64,000 bases of DNA from Ralstonia sp. 25mfcol4.1 (GCF_900104095.1 NZ_FNJO01000001.1:434001-498000), one strand, 5' to 3'. Positions 36,799 through 46,187 are shown, counted from the stretch's first letter. A program made the numbers and translations. Notes: generated from the sequence alone by a model not told the origin.

Positions 36799-38793
36799 TC
36801 AGATGTCGGCCACCACCTCGTTACCCTTCTCTTCGAGCCAGGTTCGGCGCTGCGACGCCTCGCCCTTGCCCATCAGCATGTTCATCATGGTGACGGTCTG
36901 CGGCAGATCGAATTCGCCCAGCGCCACCGGCAGCAGCCGGCGGGTGTCCGGGTTCATGGTCGTTTCCCAGAGCTGCTCGGCGCTCATCTCGCCCAGGCCC
37001 TTGAAGCGCGAAATCTGCCACGCGCCGTCCTTGACGCCGTCCTTGAGCAGCTTGTCCTGGATGGCCTCCAGTTCGCCCTCGTCCAGCGCGTAGAGTTTCT
37101 GCGCGGGCTTCTTGCCGCGTGCCGGCGCATCGACGCGGAACAGCGGCGGACGCGCCACGCAGACATGGCCCAGGTCGATCAGCTTCGGGAAGTGGCGGAA
37201 GAACAGCGTCAGCAGCAGCACCTGGATGTGCGCGCCGTCCACGTCCGCGTCGGACAGGATGCAGATCTTGCCGTAGCGCAGGTTCGACAGGTCGGGTTCG
37301 TCGTCCACCCCGTGCGGGTCCACGCCGATGGCCACGGCGATGTCATGCACCTCGTTGTTGGCGAACAGGCGGTCGCGCTCGGTTTCCCAGGTGTTCAGCA
37401 CCTTGCCGCGGAGCGGCAGGATGGCCTGGAATTCCTTGTCGCGGCCCATCTTGGCCGAACCGCCAGCCGAATCGCCCTCCACCAGGAAGATTTCGTTGCG
37501 GGTGACGTCGGTCGATTCGCAGTCGGTCAGCTTGCCGGGCAGCACGGCCACGCCGGAGCCCTTCTTCTTTTCCACCTTCTGCGCGGCCCGGGTGCGGGCC
37601 TGGGCCTGGCGGATCACCAGCTCGGCCAGCTTCTTGCCGAAGTCGACATGGTGATTCAGCCAGAGTTCCAGCGCCGGACGGCTGAACGTGGACACCAGGC
37701 GCACGGCGTCGCGGCTGTTCAGGCGCTCCTTGATCTGGCCCTGGAACTGCGGGTCCAGCACCTTGGCCGACAGCACGAACGATGCGCGTGCGAACACGTC
37801 CTCGCTCATCAGCTTGACGCCCTTGGGCTGCAGCGAGTGCATCTCGATGAAGCTCTTCACGGCCAGGAACAGGCCTTCGCGCAGGCCGGACTCGTGCGTG
37901 CCGCCGGCCGGCGTGGGAATCAGGTTCACGTACGACTCGCGCACCGGCGCCCCTTCCTCGGTCCAGGCGACCACCCACGAGGCGCCCTCGCCTTCGGCAA
38001 ACCCTTCTTCGCCGGCGTTCTTGTCCGGGTCGGCAAAGTGCTCGCCCTCGAACATCGGGATCACCAGCTCGGCGCCGCTGCCCTGGGCCAGGGCTTCCAC
38101 CAGATAGCCCTTCAGGCCCTGCTCGTATTGCCAGACGGTCTGCTCGCCGGTCTTTTCCAGCACCAGCGTGACTTTCACGCCGGGCAGCAGCACGGCCTTG
38201 GAACGCAGCAGCCGCTGGAGTTCGGCCATCGGAATGGCGGCCGAATCGAAATACTTCGCGTCCGGCCACACCTGGACGCGCGTGCCGTTCTTCTTTTCGC
38301 CGCGCTCGATCTTGCGCGATGCCAGTGGCCTGGTGACTTCGCCGCCGTGCTCGAAGGTCAGCGTCGACTGCGAGCCGTCGCGCCAGACGGTGACGTCCAG
38401 CCGGGTAGCCAGCGCGTTGGTGACAGACACGCCCACGCCGTGCAGGCCGCCCGAGAACGCGTAGGCGCCGCCCTTGCCCTTGTCGAACTTGCCACCCGCG
38501 TGCAGGCGCGTGAAGACGATCTCCACCACGGGCACGCCTTCTTCCGGGTGAATCCCCACCGGAATGCCGCGGCCATCGTCCTCCACGCTGATGCTGCCGT
38601 CCTTGTGGAGCGTGACCAGGATCTCTGTGCCGTGGCCGCCCAGCGCCTCGTCTGACGCGTTGTCGATCACCTCCTGCACGATATGCAGGGGGTTGTCGGT
38701 ACGGGTGTACATGCCGGGGCGTTGCTTGACCGGCTCCAGGCCCTTCAGGACCCGGATGGAAGATTCGCTGTACTGACTGGTTTTGCTCGCCAT
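36799..38793 (-). CDS. parE: DNA topoisomerase IV subunit B
   Basis: ATPase subunit of topoisomerase IV. It has 664 residues from the ATG at 38793 (MASKTSQYSESSIRVLKGLE), after a weak ribosome site. GHKL ATPase motifs include EVIDNASDEALGGHG and DDGRGIPVGIHPEEG. The Toprim metal site is LVEGDSAGGSAKMGRDKEFQ. The QLWETTMNPDTRRLLPV stretch is typical of the C terminus. First gene of the parE-slt-parC series. Confidence 0.96.
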   Translation of the reverse strand: MASKTSQYSESSIRVLKGLEPVKQRPGMYTRTDNPLHIVQEVIDNASDEALGGHGTEILVTLHKDGSISVEDDGRGIPVGIHPEEGVPVVEIVFTRLHAGGKFDKGKGGAYAFSGGLHGVGVSVTNALATRLDVTVWRDGSQSTLTFEHGGEVTRPLASRKIERGEKKNGTRVQVWPDAKYFDSAAIPMAELQRLLRSKAVLLPGVKVTLVLEKTGEQTVWQYEQGLKGYLVEALAQGSGAELVIPMFEGEHFADPDKNAGEEGFAEGEGASWVVAWTEEGAPVRESYVNLIPTPAGGTHESGLREGLFLAVKSFIEMHSLQPKGVKLMSEDVFARASFVLSAKVLDPQFQGQIKERLNSRDAVRLVSTFSRPALELWLNHHVDFGKKLAELVIRQAQARTRAAQKVEKKKGSGVAVLPGKLTDCESTDVTRNEIFLVEGDSAGGSAKMGRDKEFQAILPLRGKVLNTWETERDRLFANNEVHDIAVAIGVDPHGVDDEPDLSNLRYGKICILSDADVDGAHIQVLLLTLFFRHFPKLIDLGHVCVARPPLFRVDAPARGKKPAQKLYALDEGELEAIQDKLLKDGVKDGAWQISRFKGLGEMSAEQLWETTMNPDTRRLLPVALGEFDLPQTVTMMNMLMGKGEASQRRTWLEEKGNEVVADI

Positions 38794-39042
38794 GGAGTCG
38801 ATACGGATATTGGTCTTGCCGGCCGTCGGCGGCCGGGATGCGCTGCATTGTAATGGATGGCCGCGGCAGCCATCCTTTTTGAAAAGCCCCGGAAATTCGT
38901 AGTCCGGCACAATTCCGGTGCCCGGCTTACACTAGGCGCCGACCCCCACGGCGCCCCCCGGCGTCACCCGATCACCGGCGGCACGCCGGCGGCAATTCAC
39001 AAGAAAACAAGACAAAACAATACAGACAATACCGAGCCCGAC

Positions 39043-40254
39043 ATGACCGATCGCAAACTATCCCTGACCACCGTGCTCGTGTGCGGCGGCCTGCTCGTCA
39101 CGCTTTCCATGGGCATCCGGCATGGCTTTGGCCTGTTCAACATGCCGATCACGCAGACGCACGGCTGGAACCGCGAGACCTTCGCCTTTGCGCTGGCGCT
39201 GCAGAACCTGATGTGGGGCGCCAGCCAGCCGATCACGGGCGCGCTGGCCGACAAGTTTGGCGCGGTGCGCATCATGATCGCCGGCGTGGCGCTGTACGTG
39301 GCCGGCCTGGTCGTGATGGCGCTGGCTACCAGCGGCACGGCGTTTGCCACCGGCGCCGGCGTGCTGATCGGCATTGCGCAGTCCGGCACCACCTACAGCG
39401 TGGTCTACGGCGTGATCGGCCGCGTGGCCAGCGCCGAAAAACGCGTCTGGGCCATGGGCATTGCCGCCGCGGCCGGGTCCTTCGGCCAGTTCCTGATGAT
39501 TCCGGTGGAGCAGACGCTGATTTCGACCACGGGCTGGCAGAACGCGCTGTTCATCCTGGCCTTCCTGGCGTGCTTCATGCTGCCGCTGGCCCTGACGCTG
39601 CGCGAGCCGAACATGGCCGCCAGCACCGCCGGCCACCAGCAGACCATTGGCGAAGCCACGCGCGAGGCGTTCGGCAACCGCAACTTCCAGTTGCTGACTC
39701 TTGGTTATTTCGTGTGCGGGTTCCAGGTGGTGTTCATTGGCGTGCACCTGGCGCCCTATCTGAAGGACCGGGGCCTGGTCGACGTGAAGATTGCCACGGT
39801 GGCGCTGGCGCTGATCGGCCTGTTCAACGTATTCGGCACCTACACGGCCGGCGCCATGGGGCAGCGCATGCCCAAGCGCTACCTGCTGTCGTCGATCTAT
39901 ATCGCCCGATCGGTTGTGATCGCCGGCTACCTGATGCTGCCGCTGACGGCATGGAGCACCTGGGTCTTTGCCGCGCTGATGGGGTTCCTGTGGCTGTCCA
40001 CCGTGCCGCTGACCAACGGCATCATCGCGCAGGTGTTCGGCGTGAAGTACCTGTCGATGCTGTCGGGCGTGGTGTTCTTCTCGCACCAGATCGGCAGCTT
40101 CCTGGGCGCCTGGCTGGGCGGCTACCTGTTCGACCGCACCGGCAGCTACAACATGGTGTGGCTGCTGGCGATAGGGCTGGGCGTGCTGGCCGCGCTGGTC
40201 AACCTGCCGATCCGGGAGCAGGCGCTGGTGCGCCCGCAGCCGGTGGGAGCCTGA
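39043..40254 (+). CDS. MFS transporter (monocarboxylate/oxalate-formate-like group)
   Basis: It has 403 residues with twelve predicted helices. MTDRKLSLTTVLVCGGLLVTLS begins the protein, chosen at 39043 because the longer frame upstream is not hydrophobic. Features are IRHGFGLFNMPITQTHGWNR, ALADKFGAVRIMIAGVALY (loop 2-3 signature D-K-G-R type) and a polar central loop around residue 200. Similar carriers move small organic acids. It is followed after one base by a 41-codon frame. Confidence 0.9.
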   Translation: MTDRKLSLTTVLVCGGLLVTLSMGIRHGFGLFNMPITQTHGWNRETFAFALALQNLMWGASQPITGALADKFGAVRIMIAGVALYVAGLVVMALATSGTAFATGAGVLIGIAQSGTTYSVVYGVIGRVASAEKRVWAMGIAAAAGSFGQFLMIPVEQTLISTTGWQNALFILAFLACFMLPLALTLREPNMAASTAGHQQTIGEATREAFGNRNFQLLTLGYFVCGFQVVFIGVHLAPYLKDRGLVDVKIATVALALIGLFNVFGTYTAGAMGQRMPKRYLLSSIYIARSVVIAGYLMLPLTAWSTWVFAALMGFLWLSTVPLTNGIIAQVFGVKYLSMLSGVVFFSHQIGSFLGAWLGGYLFDRTGSYNMVWLLAIGLGVLAALVNLPIREQALVRPQPVGA

Positions 40255-40255
40255 G

Positions 40256-40381
40256 ATGAGCTGGGCGCGCGGTGCCGGCTACCTGGCCCTGGCAGCGGTG
40301 CTGACGCTGGGGTTCCTGGCCTACCTGCGCCCGGCGTTCATGGTCGACCTGACCAACATGGTGCTGGCGTGGTGCGGGTGA
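40256..40381 (+). CDS. Small membrane protein, 41 aa, downstream of MFS gene
   Basis: ATG at 40256 is one base after the MFS stop and has GGGAG eight bases upstream. The product MSWARGAGYLALAAVLTLGF continues LAYLRPAFMVDLTNMVLAWC and ends with G. It holds one clear transmembrane helix (~8-24) and a second amphipathic stretch. The one-base spacing suggests co-translation; it may be a small accessory subunit of the transporter. No family is known to me. Confidence 0.6.
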   Translation: MSWARGAGYLALAAVLTLGFLAYLRPAFMVDLTNMVLAWCG

Positions 40382-40401
40382 GGCCGGCCTGGTGCTGACC
40401 T

Positions 40402-40437
40402 GTTCCCCGCTCGCGCCATGCGCGAGAGGGGGCAAAC
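40402..40437. repeat. REP-like repeat remnant (copy D)
   Basis: CCCCGCTCGCGCCATGCGCGAGAGGGG is an imperfect hairpin followed by GCAAACC, the tail also found after copy A. It lies between the convergent small-protein gene and uup. Confidence 0.55.
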
Positions 40438-40450
40438 CGTGGCGCAGGCT

Positions 40451-42373
40451 TCAGGCGCCCTCGCCTTTGGTCTTCTTTTCCAGCACTTCCCAGCGTTCCA
40501 GCGCCTCCAGCAATTCCATCTCGATCTCGTCGTGGCGCGAGGCCAGTTCGGCGGCGCGCGCCGGGTCGGTGGCGTACAGCGAACCGTCCGCCAGCTGGGC
40601 GCCAATGGTCTTCTGCTCGGCCTCCAGGCTCGACATCCGCTCCGGCAATCCATCCAGCTCGCGCTGTTCCTTGTACGACAGCTTGACCGTGCGGTTGGCG
40701 CCGCGTGCCTCGCGCGTGCTGGCCTTGGGGGCCTCGCCCGCCTTGGGCTCGGCCCTGGCGGACTGCAGCGCCTGGGCGCGTGCCGACTGCTGTTCCCAGT
40801 CGGAATAACCGCCCACCGATTCGCGCCACAGTCCATCGCCTTCGGCGGCGATCGTCGACGTAACCACGTTGTCCAGGAACGCGCGGTCGTGCGATACCAG
40901 GAACACCGTGCCGCTGTAGTCCTGCAGCAGTTCTTCCAGCAGCTCCAGCGTGTCGATGTCGAGGTCGTTGGTCGGTTCGTCCAGCACCAGCACGTTGGCC
41001 GGCCGGGCGAACAGGCGTGCCAGCAGCAGGCGGTTGCGCTCGCCGCCGGACAGCGACTTGACCGGCGACCGTGCGCGCTCAGGCGCGAACAGGAAGTCGC
41101 CCAGATAACTCATCACGTGCTTGCGCTGGCCGTTGACTTCCACCCAGTCGCTGCCCGGGCTGATGGTGTCGGCCAGCGACTTTTCGAGGTCCAGCGCCGA
41201 ACGCATCTGGTCGAAGTACGCCACTTGCAGGTTGCTGCCGTTGCGCACCGTGCCGGCATCGGGTGCCAGGTCGCCCAGGATCAGCCGCAGCAGCGTGGTC
41301 TTGCCGGCGCCATTCGGGCCGATCAGGCCGACCTTGTCGCCGCGCATGATGGTGGCCGAGAAATCGCGCACCACCGTCTTGCTGCCGTACGACTTCGACA
41401 CATCGACCAGTTCGGCGACGATCTTGCCCGAGCGGTCGCCCTGCGACACTTCCAGCCTGACGTTGCCCTGCACCTCGCGCCGCTGGGCGCGTTCGTCGCG
41501 CATGGCGTGCAGCCGCTGCACCCGCGCCACGCTGCGCGTGCGGCGTGCTTCCACGCCCTTGCGGATCCACACTTCTTCCTGCGCCAGCAGCTTGTCGAAC
41601 TTGGCCTGCTCCACGGCCTCGTTGGCCAGCAGTTCGGCCTTGCGGGTCTGGTAGGCGGCAAAGTTGCCGGGGAACGACAGCAGCTTGCCCCGGTCGAGTT
41701 CGACGATGCGGGTGGCCACGCGGTCCAGGAACGCGCGGTCATGGGTAATCAGCAGCACGCTGCCGCGGAAGCCCAGCAGCAGGTCTTCGAGCCAGCGGAT
41801 GGCTTCGACGTCGAGGTGGTTGGTCGGTTCGTCGAGCAGCAGGATATCGGGCTCGGCCACCAGGCCCTGCGCCAGCGCCACGCGCTTCTGCAGGCCGCCG
41901 GACAGCGCGTCCACCCGCACGTGCGGGTCCAGGCCCAGGCGGGCCAGCGTGGTTTCCACGCGGGTGCGCAGTTGCCAGGCATCGGCGGCGTCGAGTTCGG
42001 CCTGCACGCGGTGCAGTTCGGCCAGCGTGGCCTCGTCGTGATGGGATTCCAGTTTGGCCAGCGCCGCGTCGTAGCGCAGCAACAGGTCGTGGGCGGCGCC
42101 CATGCCCTGGCTGACCGCATCGAACACGGTCAGGCCGGGCTCGAATTGTGGCTCTTGCGCAACATAAGCCGATGTCACGCCGCTCTGGCGTGCAATCAGG
42201 CCGTCGTCGGGTGCGGACGCGCCCGACACAATCCGCAGCAGCGAAGACTTGCCCGTGCCATTGCGGCCGATCAGGCCTACGCGTTCGCCGGCTTCGAGCG
42301 AGAAATCGGTATGGTCGAGCAGCGCCACGTGGCCAAAGGCCAACTGGGCATCGGTAATGGAAAACAGGGCCAT
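40451..42373 (-). CDS. uup: ABC-F family ATPase Uup
   Basis: Soluble ribosome-associated ABC protein with two ATPase domains and no membrane part. It has 640 residues from the ATG at 42373. Domain 1: Walker A GLIGRNGTGKSSLLRI, signature LSGGLQKRVALAQG, Walker B LLLDEPTNHLDVEA. Domain 2: GLIGPNGAGKTTLLRLI, LSGGERNRLLLARL, LVLDEPTNDLDIDT. The interdomain linker is the charged helical arm. The C-terminal ~90 residues are a coiled coil (LPERMSSLEAEQKTIGAQL) that marks the Uup group and binds DNA in relatives. Minus-strand TACAAT about 58 bp upstream is a candidate -10. Confidence 0.93.
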   Translation of the reverse strand: MALFSITDAQLAFGHVALLDHTDFSLEAGERVGLIGRNGTGKSSLLRIVSGASAPDDGLIARQSGVTSAYVAQEPQFEPGLTVFDAVSQGMGAAHDLLLRYDAALAKLESHHDEATLAELHRVQAELDAADAWQLRTRVETTLARLGLDPHVRVDALSGGLQKRVALAQGLVAEPDILLLDEPTNHLDVEAIRWLEDLLLGFRGSVLLITHDRAFLDRVATRIVELDRGKLLSFPGNFAAYQTRKAELLANEAVEQAKFDKLLAQEEVWIRKGVEARRTRSVARVQRLHAMRDERAQRREVQGNVRLEVSQGDRSGKIVAELVDVSKSYGSKTVVRDFSATIMRGDKVGLIGPNGAGKTTLLRLILGDLAPDAGTVRNGSNLQVAYFDQMRSALDLEKSLADTISPGSDWVEVNGQRKHVMSYLGDFLFAPERARSPVKSLSGGERNRLLLARLFARPANVLVLDEPTNDLDIDTLELLEELLQDYSGTVFLVSHDRAFLDNVVTSTIAAEGDGLWRESVGGYSDWEQQSARAQALQSARAEPKAGEAPKASTREARGANRTVKLSYKEQRELDGLPERMSSLEAEQKTIGAQLADGSLYATDPARAAELASRHDEIEMELLEALERWEVLEKKTKGEGA

Positions 42374-42504
42374 GGTTGCGAGGAAGGATAAGCGGCGCCC
42401 GACCGGGAGTCTGGCGCGAAGGCAGGCCCGAATTGTAGACGACGCCGGCGCCCCGCCGTTGCCAGCCAAGCCGGGTCCGGCCGGCGGACGCAAGCGGACG
42501 GACA

Positions 42505-42535
42505 AAAAGAAAAGGCCCGTTCGCCTGAACGGGCC
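42505..42535 (-). terminator. Rho-independent terminator facing uup
   Basis: On the minus strand GGCCCGTTC / GAACGGGCC (9-bp stem, 42514-42522 and 42527-42535, loop of 4) is followed by TTTTCTTTTT. It lies about 130 bp upstream of the uup start, so it ends a transcript that begins in the preceding noncoding gap. Confidence 0.85.
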
Positions 42536-42725
42536 CCAAGAGTCTCTCCTCGGTGCCCTGCTCGCAAGGCACGTCTGAAGCATAGCCAGCGGCGCGAAAC
42601 ACCAGAAGTCGGACAAATCCGTAAGGGAAAATCCTCGTCAACCTGCCCAGCCCCGAAGCGTTGCGTGCCGGGAACGTTGAGCCCGCGCACTAACGGCGGC
42701 TGTTGTGCCGAGATGGGCGCCCGTG
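42505..42725 (-). ncRNA. Candidate structured RNA with terminator upstream of uup (6S-like long hairpin or attenuating leader)
   Basis: The 514-bp gap between uup and the next gene has no coding sequence but much RNA-like structure. On the minus strand, CTCGG near 42711 can pair with CCGAGG near 42553; inside this, GTGC/GCAC, GCTC/GAGC and GGCACG/CGTGCC pair around an asymmetric bubble with AACGTTCCC on one side, and the tip has a CGGA-TTTG-TCCG hairpin. A strong terminator follows at 42535-42505. The single long hairpin with a central bubble and ~180-nt length recalls 6S RNA, but I cannot confirm by sequence. The alternative is a regulated 5' leader of uup. Strand is inferred from the terminator. 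Confidence 0.4.
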
Positions 42726-42887
42726 GAACAATCCGGAGCATCGGAATTCTCCGAAATTCTCGACAAGCAGCAAAGCACAACGACAGCGGTACCCAGTAGC
42801 AGTCATAGAGCCGGACCCATCCGGCCAGCAGCGGCGCAACGCGCCGCCGGGGTTGTTCCTAGAAATATTTTTCGACGGGTGTCATTC

Positions 42888-43823
42888 ATGACCAATTCGG
42901 GCCTGCCGCGCCGTGCCTCGCTACGAGGCATGGCGCCTGTCGTACTTTCCCTAGCCACGCTGCTCTGCCTGCCTGCCGCACCGGCCGCGCAGGCGGCCAT
43001 GCCCAACTCAGTGGTGCTGCGCATCCAGCAGACCGGGGCCATCCGCATTGCCCACCGCGAAAGCTCGGTGCCGTTCTCGTTTGTCGTGGACGGCAAGCCG
43101 ATGGGCTACGCCGTGGACCTTTGCCTGAAGGTGGCCGACGCCGTGCGCACACAGCTCAAGCTGCCGCAGTTGCGCGTGGAATGGGTGCCGGTGACGCCGG
43201 CCTCGCGCATCCCGGCCATCGTCGATGGCAAGGCCGACCTGGAATGTGGATCGACCACCAACAACCGCGAGCGCCGCGACCAGGTGTCGTTCACCATTCC
43301 GCACTACATCGCCGGCAGCCGCATGCTGGTCAAATCGGACTCGGGCATCCGCAAGTGGGGCGACCTGCGCGGCAAGACCGTGGTGTCCACCACCAAGACC
43401 ACGCCGCTGGAAATGCTCCGCAAGATGGACGAGGCGGGCGCCATGGGCTGGAAGGTGGTGGAGGCCAAGGACCATGCCGAGGCCTTTGCCATGGTCGAAT
43501 CCGGCAAGGCCGACGCCTTCGTGATGGACGACGTGCTGCTGTTCGGCCTGCGCGCCAACGCGAAGAACCCCGCATCGCTGGCCGTGACCGGCGACCTGCT
43601 GACGATCGAACCGTACGCGGTCATGCTGTCGAAGCACGATGCCGAGTTCAAGAAGATCGTGGACAAGGCCATGGTCGCGTCGATCTACGACCAGGAAACC
43701 CAGAAGCTGTACCGCAAGTGGTTCCTGCAGCCGATCCCGCCGAACGGGATCACGCTGGACATCCCGATGAGCTACCTGCTGCGCGACTCGTTCAAGTTCC
43801 CCAGCGACAAGGTGGCCGACTGA
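42888..43823 (+). CDS. Amino-acid ABC transporter substrate-binding protein (glutamate/aspartate GltI type)
   Basis: Periplasmic receptor for a polar amino-acid importer. It has 311 residues from the ATG at 42888; a signal peptide (~1-36) ends AAQAAM. Family 3 binding-protein features are TGAIRIAHRESSVPFSFVVD, GYAVDLCLKVADAVRTQL, ADLECGSTTNNRERRDQVSF (typical of GltI) and LRGKTVVSTTKTTPLEMLRK. No permease or ATPase gene is adjacent. A short minisatellite begins at its stop codon. Confidence 0.92.
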   Translation: MTNSGLPRRASLRGMAPVVLSLATLLCLPAAPAAQAAMPNSVVLRIQQTGAIRIAHRESSVPFSFVVDGKPMGYAVDLCLKVADAVRTQLKLPQLRVEWVPVTPASRIPAIVDGKADLECGSTTNNRERRDQVSFTIPHYIAGSRMLVKSDSGIRKWGDLRGKTVVSTTKTTPLEMLRKMDEAGAMGWKVVEAKDHAEAFAMVESGKADAFVMDDVLLFGLRANAKNPASLAVTGDLLTIEPYAVMLSKHDAEFKKIVDKAMVASIYDQETQKLYRKWFLQPIPPNGITLDIPMSYLLRDSFKFPSDKVAD

Positions 43824-43876
43824 GGCCACTGAGGTCCGCTGAGGTTCGCTGAGGTCCGCTGAGGTTCGCTGAGGCC
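43821..43876. repeat. 10-bp tandem repeat (minisatellite) at the end of the gltI-like gene
   Basis: TGAGG recurs at 43821, 43830, 43840, 43850, 43860 and 43870. The unit is TGAGGTCCGC/TGAGGTTCGC, and 43831-43870 is two perfect copies of a 20-bp higher-order unit. The first copy contains the TGA stop codon of the upstream gene. Confidence 0.9.
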
Positions 43877-44059
43877 GATCATCGGATCGGCCGCCCCTCC
43901 AACCGCCTGACCGCCCGGACCGCCTGACCGGCTCGCTGCGCGTCGGGCCGTCCCCTCTCAGGGCCTGCGCACCGGCCTGCGCGGGAGGGCACAAAACCAC
44001 CCCTCCCCCCGCTCCCATGCGAAGATACCGGCCCGTTCCGTACTTCGCATGCTCCGTCG

Positions 44060-45250
44060 ATGACCCCCGTCCACGCCCCGAAGCTGTCCGACCTTTCCGT
44101 TTCCACGCTGGTGGCCGGGCTGATCGCCCTGCTGACCGGCTACACCAGTTCGCTGGTGCTGATGATCCAGGCCGGACAGGCGGCGCACCTGACCGAACCG
44201 CAGATTTCGTCATGGATCTGGGCGTTGTCGATCGGCATGGGCGTGACCACGCTGGGGCTGTCGCTGGCCCTGCGCGTGCCGATCGTGGTGGCCTGGTCCA
44301 CACCCGGCGCGGCGCTGCTGATTGCCAGCCTGCCCGGCGTGCCCTATGCCGAAGCGATCGGCGCCTTCCTGATGGCCGCGCTGCTGATGACGGCGGCCGG
44401 CCTGACCGGCTGGTTCGACAGGCTCATGAAGGCGCTGCCGGCCAGCATCGCGTCGGCCCTGCTGGCCGGCATCCTGTTCCGCATCAGCGTGGATGTGTTC
44501 GTGCAGGCCCAGTACCAGACGGTGTTGTTGCTGGGGATGTTTGCCACCTACCTGGTCGGGCGGCGCTGGTGGCCGCGCTATGCGGTCCCGGGCGTGCTGG
44601 CCGTGGGCGTGGCGCTGGCCGGCGCGATGGGCCAGTTGCACTTCGAGCAGCTGCATTTCGCGGTGGCGCTGCCGGTGTGGACCACGCCGGCGTTCTCGCC
44701 GGGGGCCTTCGTCAGCATCGCCGTGCCGCTGTTCATCGTGGCCCTGGCGTCGCAGAACATTCCGGGCCTGGCCGTGCTGCGCGCCGATGGCTACCGCGTG
44801 CCGGCCAGCCCGCTGATCGCCGTGACCGGCATCGCTTCGGCCATCCTGGCCCCGTTCGGCTCCCATGGCATCAACCTGGCGGCCATCACCGCCGCCATCT
44901 GCACCGGCCCGCAGGCCGATGCGGACCCGCGCCGCCGCTACATGGCGGCCGTGGTGTGCGGCGTGGGCTATCTGGTGATGGGCGTGATGGCGGCCAGCAT
45001 CGCGGCGCTGTTCGCGGCCTTCCCGAAGGCGCTGGTGGTGGCCGTGGCGGCCTTCGCCCTGCTCGGATCGATCGCCAACGGGCTGACCGTGGCCATGCAG
45101 ACGCCGGCAGAGCGCGAGTCGGCGCTGCTGACGTTCATGATCACGGCATCGGGCATGACGCTGGCGGGCGTGGGGTCCGCCTTCTGGGGCGTGGTCGGAG
45201 GCATGCTCGCGCTGCTGGTGCTCAGGCCGCGCGAGCCGAAGGCGGCCTGA
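44060..45250 (+). CDS. Benzoate/H+ symporter BenE family transporter
   Basis: Inner-membrane carrier of 396 residues with about twelve helices. The start LSVSTLVAGLIALLTGYTSS and WIWALSIGMGVTTLGLSL, VVAWSTPGAALLIAS, VALASQNIPGLAVLRADGY and FGSHGINLAAITAAIC are typical of BenE. No benzoate-degrading genes are adjacent, so transport of another aromatic acid is possible. A start at 44060 follows a weak ribosome site. A 236-bp gap upstream holds the minisatellite and GC-rich sequence. Confidence 0.92.
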   Translation: MTPVHAPKLSDLSVSTLVAGLIALLTGYTSSLVLMIQAGQAAHLTEPQISSWIWALSIGMGVTTLGLSLALRVPIVVAWSTPGAALLIASLPGVPYAEAIGAFLMAALLMTAAGLTGWFDRLMKALPASIASALLAGILFRISVDVFVQAQYQTVLLLGMFATYLVGRRWWPRYAVPGVLAVGVALAGAMGQLHFEQLHFAVALPVWTTPAFSPGAFVSIAVPLFIVALASQNIPGLAVLRADGYRVPASPLIAVTGIASAILAPFGSHGINLAAITAAICTGPQADADPRRRYMAAVVCGVGYLVMGVMAASIAALFAAFPKALVVAVAAFALLGSIANGLTVAMQTPAERESALLTFMITASGMTLAGVGSAFWGVVGGMLALLVLRPREPKAA

Positions 45251-45297
45251 TCCGGGGGCGTGCCGGCGCTGCCCACCCCCGCTGCCGCGGCCCCGGC

Positions 45298-45825
45298 TCA
45301 GAGCAGCAGGAACGCCACCTCGGCCGAGCTGATCTCGGTCACCGGTACGCCCCTGCGCCGCTGGAACAGCACGTGTTCCAGCACCCGGTCGCGATGCTCG
45401 GCAAACACGGCCGGCTCGAAGCGCAGCGCAGCCGTGCCGTAGTGCTCGGCCAGCAGCTTGTAGACGCGATGCCGGACCAGCAGCATCTCGTTGTCGGCCT
45501 GCAGCCGCGTCATTTCGGTGGTGTGGTCTTCCTCAAGCTGGCGCATGCTGACCACCACGCGCGCGTGCATGCCTCGGTAGCGGTCGATCTCGGCGTGCGC
45601 GCGGCGCAGTTCCTCGCGCAAGGCGCGCAATTCCTGCTGCACCTTGAGATTGTGCTGAACGCCCCGCTGGATGCGGGTCGCTTCCTCCAGTGCCTGGTCC
45701 GCGGCGGCGATCGTGTTCTGCCAGACGCCCTCGGCGGGTTCGGTACGGTGGTCGGACGCTCCCTCGACGTCCGCCAGCCGCGTGATGACAGGCCATACCG
45801 TGGCCGCATCCAAATCGGTCTTCAT
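45298..45825 (-). CDS. Coiled-coil protein of unknown function
   Basis: It has 175 residues from the ATG at 45825, chosen because GGGGAG lies just upstream; longer starts at 45837 and 45891 lack a site. The centre is a long alpha-helical coiled coil (~35-110: LEEATRIQRGVQHNLKVQQE, LRALREELRRAHAEIDRYRG). The C terminus is a mixed region (VYKLLAEHYGTAALRFEPAV). No signal peptide. It is convergent with benE. I cannot assign a family. Confidence 0.7.
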   Translation of the reverse strand: MKTDLDAATVWPVITRLADVEGASDHRTEPAEGVWQNTIAAADQALEEATRIQRGVQHNLKVQQELRALREELRRAHAEIDRYRGMHARVVVSMRQLEEDHTTEMTRLQADNEMLLVRHRVYKLLAEHYGTAALRFEPAVFAEHRDRVLEHVLFQRRRGVPVTEISSAEVAFLLL

Positions 45826-46187
45826 ACAGCTCCCCATCAATCCCGTCTCACCGCGTCCCGCCACCGGCGCATCGTTTTTGGGTGCCGGCATGGTCAGGCC
45901 ACTGGTTTCTTTGTCGCCGCGACTTTTATTGTTGGCCGCCTCGGTTTTCTTCCCCGGGCAGCTATGGCGTACACGTTGCATTCAAGACTGGTATCGGCTT
46001 TGGCACAACCACCGCGAGGGAGGGTAATCCAACCGCCTGAAACCCGCATGCAGACTGGATTGTGGGCATTTTCGGCACCGTTTTGCAGCCCCCATTTGAG
46101 TGCATCTTGCATAATGGTGTGCCCAGGCGCCTTAATGGTCGCTTTTCGCGTATTCCAACGCTGTTCCCCCGCATTTCCGCCCCTGCC
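45826..46187. other. 362-bp intergenic region
   Basis: Divergent promoter region between the coiled-coil gene and the SMR pump. It holds a plus-strand CATAAT (46110-46115) that could be the -10 of the SMR gene. No other signal was found. Confidence 0.3.
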
